Shown: positions 1-6,317, counted from the stretch's first letter. The stretch is DNA of 38,741 nucleotides from Clostridia bacterium (GCA_024404115.1 JAKSQM010000015.1:1-38741); one strand, 5' to 3'. The notes: generated from the sequence alone by a model not told the origin. Made by a program: numbers and translations.

Positions 1-71
1 TCGGCACTAATGAGCTTAACTACCGTGTTCGGGATGGGAACGGGTGGACCCTCATCGTCGTAAGCACCAAC
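1..71 (-). rRNA. rrf: 5S ribosomal RNA, 5' portion (cut by window edge)
   Basis: The reverse complement carries the conserved 5S core, including the CCATCCCGAACACGG block and the following AGTTAAGC segment. The 5' end lies near position 71, and the 3' part runs off the left edge. No 23S rRNA lies upstream of it; the next feature upstream is a promoter and then a protein gene. It is therefore either a stand-alone 5S gene or the first gene of a 5S-first rRNA operon. The exact 5' end is estimated. Confidence 0.93.
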
Positions 72-103
72 TCTGTCGGAACGGTGTGCCGTTCCGTAAC
101 TTG

Positions 104-139
104 CTCACTTATAATACCATACGAATCTGCATTTGTCAA
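104..139 (-). promoter_or_regulatory. Promoter for the 5S rRNA gene, with leader hairpin
   Basis: On the minus strand a perfect -35 box TTGACA (134-139) is followed, after 17 bases, by TATTAT (111-116), which puts the start of transcription near 104. Between this start and the 5S gene lies a perfect 8-bp hairpin, CGGAACGG/CCGTTCCG at 77-96 with a 4-base loop, which could be an RNA-processing site. The block just upstream (about 140-180) is very AT-rich, like an UP element. Confidence 0.7.
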
Positions 140-177
140 CACTTTTTTTAAAATTTTTTAATATTTTTTTAATATTC

Positions 178-729
178 TTAAATGAGATTATTTCCGTCAG
201 AAAATGCGCTGCCAACTGTTTCGCCGAGGGCGATGTATTTGTGATGCACAGGGTCGTATGTGATAGGTGTGAATTTTGAAATATCGGGAAGGCCATCATC
301 ACCAAGATATTTTTCATCACAGCTTACATTTATGATTTTGCCGATGTACTTGCCGTCTGAAATACTTACAAGCTCACATTCAAGGGTGAGAGGAAGCTCG
401 TTAATAACAGGAGCGTTTACAAATTCGCTTTTAACAGTTGTGAATCCTGCTCTTTCCATTTTGTCGGCATACTTTCTGCCAGAGGCGATACCAACATAAT
501 CGCACTCAACAACGTGCTCTGCGTCAGCAATTGCGATGGTAAATGCTTTTGTTAAGGCAAGGTTGTCTGTTGTCTTATGGCTGCCAAGGTCAACAATAAC
601 CTCGTCCTCACCGCAGATTCCGCCCCATGCGGCATTCATTGCGTTGGCTTTGCCGTTTTCATCGTATGTGCCGATTATCATAACAGGCTGTGGATACAAA
701 AAAGTTTTAGCTCCAAAATTCTTGCGCAT
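178..729 (-). CDS. Flavin reductase-like (flavoredoxin-type) protein
   Basis: This 183-residue protein looks like a flavin reductase-like FMN-binding protein of the split-barrel fold. Such proteins bind FMN and move electrons, or reduce flavin, in the cytoplasm of anaerobes. The N-terminal stretch with YPQPVMIIGTYDENGKANAMN (about residues 12-32) matches the usual opening of the family, in which a strand is followed by a small loop that contacts the flavin phosphate. The SHKTTDNL segment (about 70-77) is also typical. Length is normal for the single-domain form. An AAGGAGAG ribosome-binding site sits 8 bases before the ATG at 729. It reads towards the 5S gene but is separated from it by the 5S promoter. 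The physiological partner cannot be read from the sequence. Confidence 0.85.
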   Translation of the reverse strand: MRKNFGAKTFLYPQPVMIIGTYDENGKANAMNAAWGGICGEDEVIVDLGSHKTTDNLALTKAFTIAIADAEHVVECDYVGIASGRKYADKMERAGFTTVKSEFVNAPVINELPLTLECELVSISDGKYIGKIINVSCDEKYLGDDGLPDISKFTPITYDPVHHKYIALGETVGSAFSDGNNLI

Positions 730-871
730 AAATCTCTCTCCTTAATTTTATTCCATAACGATTATATCATACATAATTTAGTATGGCAATATATATTTGT
801 AACATACCTTTTATAGGCACATATAATGCAGTGGAAGGACAAAAGTCCTTTCAAAAAATAGGAGGTAAAAT

Positions 872-1747
872 ATGGCAACATTTTATAATCAGGCCACTAT
901 CACTTATAATGGCAACACAGTAACTTCAAACAGAGTTGTGGGCGAGATTGAAGAACCGCTTTCAATTGATAAATCAGCTCTTGAAGAGAATTACAGACCA
1001 AACGAGCCTGTAAATTATGTTATAAGCTTTACAAATACAATTGACACAGATATAACAAACGCATCTGTTTCTGATAATCTTGGACTTTATGAGTTTACAC
1101 CCGAAACAGAAGAAACACCAATCAATTTAAGATCAATGACTTTTGTTAACGGCTCAGGTCGCTATTATGTAAACAGCATAGAGCAGACTGAAAATCTTCC
1201 AACTTTTGAACTTGATGCTGAGGGAAATCTCAATATCACAGGCATCACAGTTCCTGCAAACGGCGATGCAATGGTAATCTATAAGGCTGTTCCAAATGAA
1301 TTTGCACCCTTGGGCGAGGATGCACCAGCCGTTGCACGCACAATCACAAATATTGCAACACTCACAAGCGATGCAAGCGAAGAAAAACCAACAGCAACCC
1401 TTACTCTCCCTGCAAACCTTGAGCCCGAACTTTCACTTGAAAAGAACATTTCACCTGTACCTGTTATTGATAATGGAGAGATAACCTACACCTTTGATAT
1501 TACAAACACAGGTGCAACAGCGGCAGCAGGTGTAGTTTTTGCAGATACCTTTGATCCAATTCTTTCAAATATCACCGTAACTCTTGACGGTGCAGCTACC
1601 ACAGCTTACGATTATAATGAAGCAACAGGCGAGTTCACAACAAATAGCCTTAATGTTCCTGCGGCAACTTATGAGCAGGATGAAACAACAGGTGAATGGA
1701 CAATAACCCCTGGCACCACAACTCTTACTGTAACAGGCACTATTTAA
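872..1747 (+). CDS. DUF11-type repeat protein
   Basis: This 291-residue protein is built of beta-rich repeats of the DUF11 type. The clearest signs are the segments YVISFTNT (about residues 49-56) and ITYTFDITNTGATAA (about 204-218), each followed by a D-x-F/L turn and a threonine-rich strand. Such domains normally occur in extracellular proteins, yet no signal peptide, sortase motif or membrane segment is visible. The opening ATFYNQATITYNGNTVTSN is a short adhesin-like strand repeat that recurs later in altered form. An AGGAGGT site lies 5 bases before the ATG. The next promoter starts 3 bases after its stop codon, so this gene is probably monocistronic. Function unknown; a structural, surface or spore-layer role is only a guess. 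Confidence 0.8.
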   Translation: MATFYNQATITYNGNTVTSNRVVGEIEEPLSIDKSALEENYRPNEPVNYVISFTNTIDTDITNASVSDNLGLYEFTPETEETPINLRSMTFVNGSGRYYVNSIEQTENLPTFELDAEGNLNITGITVPANGDAMVIYKAVPNEFAPLGEDAPAVARTITNIATLTSDASEEKPTATLTLPANLEPELSLEKNISPVPVIDNGEITYTFDITNTGATAAAGVVFADTFDPILSNITVTLDGAATTAYDYNEATGEFTTNSLNVPAATYEQDETTGEWTITPGTTTLTVTGTI

Positions 1748-1749
1748 TC

Positions 1750-1778
1750 TTGACAAATAAAACGGCGTGTGATAGTAT
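1750..1778 (+). promoter_or_regulatory. Promoter for the fluoride-riboswitch transcript
   Basis: TTGACA (1750-1755), a 17-base spacer, then TAGTAT (1773-1778) preceded by TGA, which makes an extended -10. The predicted start of transcription, near 1785, coincides with the first base pairs of the riboswitch aptamer at 1786. Confidence 0.75.
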
Positions 1779-1785
1779 CTTTCGT

Positions 1786-1838
1786 CGGGAATGAAGTTCT
1801 CCCGAGGTGATACCTGAACCGCTTTCAAGCTGATGACT
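1786..1838 (+). promoter_or_regulatory. Fluoride riboswitch (crcB RNA motif)
   Basis: The sequence matches the fluoride aptamer. Stem P1 is CGGGA/TCCCG (1786-1790 with 1800-1804). Its loop ATGAAGTT forms the pseudoknot with ACTTC (1836-1840). An accessory hairpin AGGTGATACCT (1805-1815) follows, and then the hallmark GAACCGCTTTCAAGCTGATG (1816-1835), in which CGCT/AGC closes over a TTCA loop. This order (P1 with a pseudoknot loop, then the GCTGATG segment) is that of the well-studied Thermotoga aptamer. A terminator overlaps the 3' part of the aptamer, so fluoride binding should prevent termination (an ON switch). It controls the antiporter gene that follows. Confidence 0.92.
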
Positions 1839-1874
1839 TCTGTGAAATTCACAGGGTCATTGGCTTTTATTTTG
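1828..1874 (+). terminator. Riboswitch-controlled intrinsic terminator
   Basis: AGCTGATGAC...CTGTG (1828-1844) pairs with CACAGGGTCATTGGCT (1850-1864) through a long stem with wobble pairs and one bulge, followed by TTTTATTTTG. The left arm uses the aptamer's conserved GCTGATGAC segment, so the terminator and the fluoride-bound aptamer exclude each other. Confidence 0.85.
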
Positions 1875-1891
1875 TTAAAAGGAGATTTTTT

Positions 1892-3085
1892 ATGCTTTTA
1901 AGTCTTGCTCTTATTTCCCTTTGCGGAATGTTAATCGGAAGCCTTTTCAAAAAAATCAAGCTTCCGCCACTTTTAGGAATGTTGTTGACAGGAATAATTT
2001 TAGGCCCTCACGTGCTGAATCTTTTAAGTGATTCTGTTCTCTCTGTTTCGGCAGATTTAAGGCAGATTGCGCTGATAATTATCCTCACCCGTGCAGGTCT
2101 TAACCTGAACACTGACGATTTGAAAAAGGTGGGCAGACCTGCACTTCTGATGTGCTTTGTGCCTGCCTGCGCAGAGATGGTTGGCACAATTCTTCTTGCC
2201 CCTGCGCTTCTCGGTATAAGCAGAGTTGAAGCCGCTGTTATGGGCGCAGTTGTTGCGGCGGTTTCCCCTGCGGTTGTTGTGCCAAAAATGCTTAATCTTA
2301 TGGAAAACGGCTATGGCACAGATAAAAGCATTCCACAGCTTATTTTAGCAGGTGCTTCTGTTGATGATGTTTTTGTAATCGTGCTGTTTTCTTCTTTTAC
2401 AGATATTGCAAAAAGCGGAGTCTTTCACCCTGCACAGCTTGTGAGAATCCCCACATCAATTGTGCTTGGTCTTGCAGGCGGTGTTGTCTGCGGAATAATC
2501 CTCGGTAAGCTATTCCAAAAGATACATATGAGAGATAGCGCAAAGGTTATAATTATTCTCAGCGTTTCATTCCTTTTGGTTACACTTGACGGTAAATTGA
2601 AAGGCACAGTGGGCTTTTCGGGGCTTCTTGCAGTTATGAGCATGGGCACTGCTATTCAGAAAATGAAAAATGACACAGCTTCAAGAATTTCGCAAAAATA
2701 TTCAAAGCTGTGGGTTGCGGCAGAGGTTATCCTGTTTGTGCTTGTTGGTGCGGCAGTTGATATTGAATACGCTAAAAACAGCGGAGTGAAAGTAATTGCA
2801 CTTATTTTGGGTGCGCTGATTTTCAGAATGGCAGGTGTGCTTCTTTGCCTTATCAAAACAAATCTTAACAAAAAAGAGCGTGTTTTCTGTATGCTTGCGT
2901 ATATGCCAAAGGCTACGGTGCAGGCGGCAATCGGCTCAATCCCCCTTGCAATGGGACTTCCCTGCGGAAACGCTGTTCTCACAACGGCTGTTATGGCAAT
3001 TCTCATAACCGCTCCGTTAGGCGCATTTTTAATTGACATGACTCACAAAAAACTGCTTGTAAAAAATAAGGAGCAGAGTGTTTAA
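1892..3085 (+). CDS. Cation:proton antiporter, fluoride-responsive
   Basis: This 397-residue integral membrane protein of the monovalent cation:proton antiporter family (CPA/NhaP-like) has about 10-12 hydrophobic segments. Family marks include the N-terminal GxLFKKIKLPPLLGMLLTG (about residues 17-36), the segment LTRAGLNL (about 65-72), and LAGASVDDVFVIVLF (about 151-165), where the paired acidic residues in a membrane helix match the ion-binding site. Antiporters of this family that follow fluoride riboswitches are a known alternative to CrcB/Fluc and CLC-F for fluoride export or tolerance. Here the riboswitch supports that role. The ATG follows AAAAGGAG by 7 bases. No partner gene is evident, and the next gene is convergent. 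Confidence 0.88.
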   Translation: MLLSLALISLCGMLIGSLFKKIKLPPLLGMLLTGIILGPHVLNLLSDSVLSVSADLRQIALIIILTRAGLNLNTDDLKKVGRPALLMCFVPACAEMVGTILLAPALLGISRVEAAVMGAVVAAVSPAVVVPKMLNLMENGYGTDKSIPQLILAGASVDDVFVIVLFSSFTDIAKSGVFHPAQLVRIPTSIVLGLAGGVVCGIILGKLFQKIHMRDSAKVIIILSVSFLLVTLDGKLKGTVGFSGLLAVMSMGTAIQKMKNDTASRISQKYSKLWVAAEVILFVLVGAAVDIEYAKNSGVKVIALILGALIFRMAGVLLCLIKTNLNKKERVFCMLAYMPKATVQAAIGSIPLAMGLPCGNAVLTTAVMAILITAPLGAFLIDMTHKKLLVKNKEQSV

Positions 3086-3100
3086 CTCCGCTCCCTAAAA

Positions 3101-3385
3101 TCACATTTTAAATGCTTTTAAGTCTGTTGATAATACGTAGTCATCCTTGAAGCTTCTTAAAAGCTTCATATGCTCCTGCTCAATGTGAAGCTGCTGATCT
3201 TCTTTAGTTTCCCACATCTCAACAAGAAGAAGCTCGTTTTTGTCTTTCTCTGCAAAATAATAATCATATTTAATGCAGCCTTTTTCTTCTCTTACTTTCC
3301 TGTCAATGCCGAGGGACTCAATCTTTTCAAGATAAGCTTCACGCATACCGTCTTTTGTATGAAAAACAACATTCAGAAAATACAT
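3101..3385 (-). CDS. Antibiotic biosynthesis monooxygenase (ABM) family protein
   Basis: This 94-residue protein of the dimeric ferredoxin-like ABM fold is related to putative quinol monooxygenases such as YgiN. Visible marks are the opening strand MYFLNVVFHTKDGMREAYLE, the central EEKGCIKYDYY, and LLLVEMWETKEDQQLHIEQEH (about residues 51-71), the usual strand-helix that carries the W and the H of the family. It is cytoplasmic, and the substrate cannot be assigned; many members act on quinones or degrade haem. The ribosome-binding site is AAAGGGGAA. It is convergent with the antiporter gene and divergent from the nucleosidase gene, sharing a promoter region with an inverted repeat (3430-3447). 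Confidence 0.82.
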   Translation of the reverse strand: MYFLNVVFHTKDGMREAYLEKIESLGIDRKVREEKGCIKYDYYFAEKDKNELLLVEMWETKEDQQLHIEQEHMKLLRSFKDDYVLSTDLKAFKM

Positions 3386-3416
3386 ATTTATTTCCCCTTT
3401 GCAATTTATTTATTTT

Positions 3417-3471
3417 ATTATAACACATCTGTCAATCGTTATTGACACAGGCAGTTTTTTTAATGTATAAT
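3417..3471 (+). promoter_or_regulatory. Divergent promoter region with an inverted-repeat operator candidate
   Basis: For the rightward gene, TTGACA (3442-3447) and TATAAT (3466-3471) stand 18 bases apart. A perfect inverted repeat TGTCAAT-CGTT-ATTGACA (3430-3447) covers this -35 box and supplies a mirror TTGACA facing left. Leftward, TATAAT with an upstream TG (minus strand, 3417-3422) is a plausible extended -10 for the ABM gene. The symmetry suggests an operator, but no regulator is identified. Confidence 0.6.
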
Positions 3472-3500
3472 CAGAAAGTCAATGAAACGGAGGCATAAAA

Positions 3501-4184
3501 ATGGAATTCAAAAAAATCGGTGTGGTTATTGCCGACACTATGGAATTTAAACCCTTTGCAGATTTAGCAAAAGAGTATAATCCCGAAAGCGGCGAAATCA
3601 ACGGATACGAAACAATAAAATTCAACATAGGCGATAAAGAGATTGTAGGCATCAGATGCCTTATCGGCAAGGTTAATGCGGCAACTGCAACAGCTATGCT
3701 TGTTATGAAAGAAAATGTTGACTGCATTATGAATATCGGCCTTTCAGGTGCAGTTCACGGCATAAGAAGAGGCACTGTTTTTGCAGGCAAAAGCTTCAGA
3801 GAGTGCGATTTTGACCTTTCTGCAATTGGCTACGAGGTTGGCGTGAAACCTGATCAGGAAAGCGTTTATTCTGCCAATGAAGAGCTTCTTGCAAAAATCC
3901 CGCAGGAATTTAACATCCCTGTGCTTAATTGCGGAACAGGCGATTACTTCCTCACAAAGAATGAAACAAAGGCTCTTTATTATAAGCAGTTCAATATAAA
4001 CACATTCGATATGGAAACGGGCGCAATTGCAAGCGTATGCCATAATTGCAGTCTGCCTTTCCTCAGCGTAAGAAAAGTTTCTGACGACAGCGAGGACACT
4101 GGCGTAAATGATTACAGAGAAATGAATGAACAGGCTGAAACAGACCTTTCAGATATTATTTTTGCAGTTATCAAAAATCTTTAA
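3501..4184 (+). CDS. mtnN: 5'-methylthioadenosine/S-adenosylhomocysteine nucleosidase
   Basis: This 227-residue PNP/UDP-phosphorylase-superfamily nucleosidase hydrolyses the glycosidic bond of methylthioadenosine, SAH or a related nucleoside in the cytoplasm, releasing adenine. Expected features are present: an early acidic residue in ADTMEFKPF (Glu15), the glycine-rich NIGLSGAVHG (about residues 78-87), the nucleoside-binding FDMETGAIA (169-177; Met171-Glu172 bind the sugar), and SDDSED with the catalytic Asp near 195. The sequence departs from typical MtnN in places (for example ETGAIA instead of EGAAIA), so a related purine nucleoside is possible. It starts at an ATG with ACGGAGG upstream. 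The two membrane-protein genes follow 19 bases later and probably share the transcript. Confidence 0.8.
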   Translation: MEFKKIGVVIADTMEFKPFADLAKEYNPESGEINGYETIKFNIGDKEIVGIRCLIGKVNAATATAMLVMKENVDCIMNIGLSGAVHGIRRGTVFAGKSFRECDFDLSAIGYEVGVKPDQESVYSANEELLAKIPQEFNIPVLNCGTGDYFLTKNETKALYYKQFNINTFDMETGAIASVCHNCSLPFLSVRKVSDDSEDTGVNDYREMNEQAETDLSDIIFAVIKNL

Positions 4185-4203
4185 TAAATTTTGAGGTGGT
4201 AAA

Positions 4204-5019
4204 ATGGATTTTAAAGAAAACGGCTTTATGTATGGCATTGCCGTAATGGTAATCGTTTTCGTTCTTGCTCAGGCATTTTTCTTCCTTATCAGAGCATGGC
4301 GAAGAGGCAAAGAAATCGGTATGTCAACAAGCACATTAAAAAATGTTGTAACATCCAGTGCACTTTTCACAATCGCACCTGCAATTGCTATTATGGCAAC
4401 AGTTGTTGTGCTTTCAAGCTCACTGGGTATTGTGCTTCCGTGGATTCGTCTTACTGTTGTTGGTAATCTTCAGTATGAGGCTACAGCGGCACAGTCTGCA
4501 ATGGAGGCTTTCAAGGGCGGCGAAACAGCAGTAGCATTCGGTCAGGAAATCACAGACCCAACAGTTTTTGCGGCTGTTGCATGGGTAATGACCCTCGGCG
4601 TTATTATCTATCTTATTCTTGTTCCCCTTTTCCTCAAAACTGTTCAGAATAAGGTTGGCAAGGTTACAGGCAATGGTGACGGCAACAATAAATTCGGCGA
4701 TATAATCTCTGCCGCTACATTTATCGGTCTTATTGCCGCATTTATCGGCAACGCACTTGTTGGTAAGGCTGCAACAATCGTTAAAAACGGCAAAACAGAG
4801 GCAACAGGAATGGGCGCAGGCGTTATGTCTGTTGCAGTTCTTATTACATCAGTTGTTACACTTCTTGTTTTGCAGAAGCTCTGCAAAAAATTCGGATGGG
4901 AAAAATTTGAGCCATTCGTTATGCCTTTAAGTATGTTTGCAGGCATGGGTATGGCAATTCTCCTCTACACAGTTCTTCCCGAAAGCATTTCACTTTATGA
5001 ATGGAGGCCTGTAGCATGA
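4204..5019 (+). CDS. DUF5058-like multi-pass membrane protein
   Basis: This 271-residue protein has about 7 hydrophobic segments (about residues 11-31, 46-75, 118-141, 163-180, 197-217 and 235-254 are clearest) and a basic first cytoplasmic loop RAWRRGKEIGMSTS. The sequence resembles the uncharacterised DUF5058 membrane family of Clostridia; the name is from memory, not a search. The start ATG follows TGAGGTGG. Its stop codon overlaps the start of the next membrane gene (ATGA), so the two are translationally coupled and may form a hetero-oligomer. The gene before it is a nucleoside hydrolase, which suggests transport of a nucleoside, base or methionine-salvage intermediate. That is inference. 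Confidence 0.7.
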   Translation: MDFKENGFMYGIAVMVIVFVLAQAFFFLIRAWRRGKEIGMSTSTLKNVVTSSALFTIAPAIAIMATVVVLSSSLGIVLPWIRLTVVGNLQYEATAAQSAMEAFKGGETAVAFGQEITDPTVFAAVAWVMTLGVIIYLILVPLFLKTVQNKVGKVTGNGDGNNKFGDIISAATFIGLIAAFIGNALVGKAATIVKNGKTEATGMGAGVMSVAVLITSVVTLLVLQKLCKKFGWEKFEPFVMPLSMFAGMGMAILLYTVLPESISLYEWRPVA

Positions 5020-5732
5020 GTAAGAATAAAGAATTAGGTTCACCCTATATTGAAAAGACCCATTTCTGGGGCAGAATTTTCTCAGTTATTGCATTTATCA
5101 TTCTTTTATCTGTTCCCACAATGATAACTGTTCATTATGATGCACACCCCACATTCCATCAGATTTTTGACGGATTCGTAAGCGTTGCACTTATTTTCTG
5201 GACAGCGGCTATCCTTGAAATTATCGTTTATGCTCCTATGCTTGGCACTGGCGCATCTTACCTTTCATTTGTAACAGGCAACACCACAAACCTCAAGCTC
5301 CCTTGCGTGCTTAATGCCCGTGAAATTGCAAAGCCGAAGCCCGGCACAGACGAGGACGAAATCGTTTCAACAATCGCAGTTGCAACATCAACAATTGTTA
5401 CAACAATCATCCTTGCAATCGGTGTTCTTGCACTTACTCCCATTCTTCCAAAAATCACAGCAAAAGGCTCAGTTTTTGCACCTGCATTCAATCAGGTTCT
5501 TCCTGCACTTTTCGGTGCTCTTGGTGCTGGCTATTTTGCAAAGCATTGGAGAATTTCATTTGTGCCGATTCTCACAGCGGTTATCTGCCTGCTTTTCAAC
5601 GGCAACCTCGGCACTGGAACACTTATTCCAATCTGCGTTGTTGTTTCAATCCTTGGCGCATATGTTATGTATATCAGCGGATTCCTTACAGGCGGTGTAA
5701 AACCTGAGAATCCCCTTAAAAAGAAGAAATAA
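5016..5732 (+). CDS. Membrane protein coupled to the DUF5058-like protein
   Basis: This 238-residue protein has about 6 hydrophobic segments (about residues 18-38, 49-72, 115-140, 155-170, 176-192 and 200-220) and a lysine-rich C-terminus. The start was placed at the ATG of 5016, which overlaps the TGA of the upstream gene and has GGAGG at 5003-5007, 8 bases before it; an in-frame ATG at 5001 lies upstream of that site. A cytoplasmic loop with KPKPGTDEDEIVSTIA sits between segments 2 and 3. No confident family match was recognised. The overlap and similar size suggest that it partners the upstream protein as a two-component permease. Copy 1 of the structured repeat begins immediately after its stop and probably terminates the transcript. 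Confidence 0.7.
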   Translation: MSKNKELGSPYIEKTHFWGRIFSVIAFIILLSVPTMITVHYDAHPTFHQIFDGFVSVALIFWTAAILEIIVYAPMLGTGASYLSFVTGNTTNLKLPCVLNAREIAKPKPGTDEDEIVSTIAVATSTIVTTIILAIGVLALTPILPKITAKGSVFAPAFNQVLPALFGALGAGYFAKHWRISFVPILTAVICLLFNGNLGTGTLIPICVVVSILGAYVMYISGFLTGGVKPENPLKKKK

Positions 5733-5734
5733 AA

Positions 5735-5850
5735 TGTTTCAGTAAAAATACAAGCTCTATTTGGCATACTTGTGGGTATCTGAAGTTTGTTTGGCGACAA
5801 AGAGCTAATGTATTTTTCGTGCGTTCGATTTTGGTCGGGCGCATTTTTTA
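5735..5850 (+). repeat. Structured repeat copy 1, ending in an intrinsic terminator
   Basis: This unit of about 116 bases recurs at 5975-6089. The outer stem is AAAAATAC (5744-5751) with GTATTTTT (5810-5817), continued by AGCTC (5753-5757) with GAGCT (5802-5806). Inside are a small ATAC/GTAT hairpin and a TTTGT/ACAAA hairpin. It ends in the terminator TGCGTTCG/CGGGCGCA (5820-5827 with 5836-5843) and TTTTTT. It starts 3 bases after the stop codon of the membrane gene, so here it behaves as a structured 3' UTR and terminator. Confidence 0.75.
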
Positions 5851-5895
5851 TTTAATAATACTTTTGAATTTGTGTATGTTCTTTTTATAAAGATG

Positions 5896-5924
5896 TTGAA
5901 AATTTTTTCGGTTTATGGTAAAGT
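5896..5924 (+). promoter_or_regulatory. Promoter upstream of structured repeat copy 2
   Basis: TTGAAA (5896-5901), 17 bases, TAAAGT (5919-5924). Transcription would start near 5931, exactly at the first base of the long stem GCGACACAAACTT. That coincidence supports this being the start of a structured RNA or leader. Confidence 0.6.
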
Positions 5925-5930
5925 AAGAGT

Positions 5931-6089
5931 GCGACACAAACTTAATATTTTAGATTCCACAGGTGTGTATTTTACTTCGGTAAAAATACATGCTCTATTT
6001 TAGCATACTTGTGGGTATCTAAAGTTTGTGTCGCAGCAAGGAGCTAATGTATTTTTCGTGCGTTCGGCTTCGGCTGAACGCATTTTTTA
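5931..6089 (+). ncRNA. Candidate structured RNA or attenuator leader (repeat copy 2)
   Basis: This contains the second copy of the repeat plus a 5' extension. Structure A matches copy 1: AAAAATACAT (5982-5991) with ATGTATTTTT (6047-6056) and GCTC with GAGC. Structure B is exclusive of A: GCGACACAAACTT (5931-5943) pairs perfectly with AAGTTTGTGTCGC (6022-6034), then AGAT/ATCT and CCACA/TGTGG, capped by TGTATTTTAC-TTCG-GTAAAAATACA (5966-5990). A 10-bp terminator with a TTCG loop follows (6059-6082) and then TTTTTT. The XRE gene starts 19 bases after the T-run. It is either a riboswitch-like leader of that gene or a small RNA of about 158 bases. No known RNA family was recognised. Confidence 0.55.
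6059..6089 (+). terminator. Intrinsic terminator in front of the XRE gene
   Basis: TGCGTTCGGC (6059-6068), TTCG loop, GCTGAACGCA (6073-6082), TTTTTT. Compared with the copy 1 terminator, both arms changed together while pairing was kept, which supports function. The ribosome-binding site of the XRE gene begins only 6 bases after the T-run, so the terminator lies within that gene's 5' leader. Confidence 0.85.
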
Positions 6090-6107
6090 CTTTAAGGAGG
6101 AAGTAAA

Positions 6108-6299
6108 ATGAGCTTTGCCGAAAACTTCAAAAAAGCACGCATCAATGCAGGGTTTACACAACAGCAGGTTGCAGACGCACTTAGCCTTGACCGCAGTTCA
6201 ATCGCACATTATGAAAGTGGAAAAAGTGTGCCGAGTATGCGAAATCTCAACAAAATATGTGAAATGTTTGAAATAACACCTACTGAGATTTTAAAATAA
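6108..6299 (+). CDS. Small XRE-family transcriptional regulator
   Basis: This 63-residue protein consists almost entirely of a helix-turn-helix of the XRE/Cro-cI type. The recognition segment is GFTQQQVADALSLDRSSIAH followed by YESGKSVPSMRNLNKICEMF (about residues 16-55), the classic five-helix pattern. There is no effector or dimerisation domain. The ATG follows AAGGAGGAAGTAAA. The gene lies behind the structured repeat and its terminator, so its expression likely depends on read-through or RNA control. The target is unknown; the nearby structured repeat or the upstream membrane operon are obvious candidates for binding, but no operator was proven. Confidence 0.85.
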   Translation: MSFAENFKKARINAGFTQQQVADALSLDRSSIAHYESGKSVPSMRNLNKICEMFEITPTEILK

Positions 6300-6317
6300 A
6301 TAAATTTAAAAAAAGTA

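Noticed and set aside
1565-1852. Minus-strand open frame across the DUF11 end and the riboswitch
   Set aside because: It overlaps a clear gene and a conserved RNA, lacks a ribosome-binding site and has a cysteine-rich shadow-like composition.
5735-6089. The repeats as a CRISPR array or type III toxin-antitoxin repeats
   Set aside because: Only two long copies exist about 240 bases apart, there are no short spacers, no cas genes and no ToxN-like toxin; the gene behind is a DNA-binding regulator.
5931-6089. 6S RNA
   Set aside because: The length and long stem are similar, but the open central bubble that mimics a melted promoter is not clear, and a coding gene follows directly.
5735-6089. Purine, preQ1, SAM, TPP or T-box element
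   Set aside because: None of the conserved core sequences of these classes could be found.
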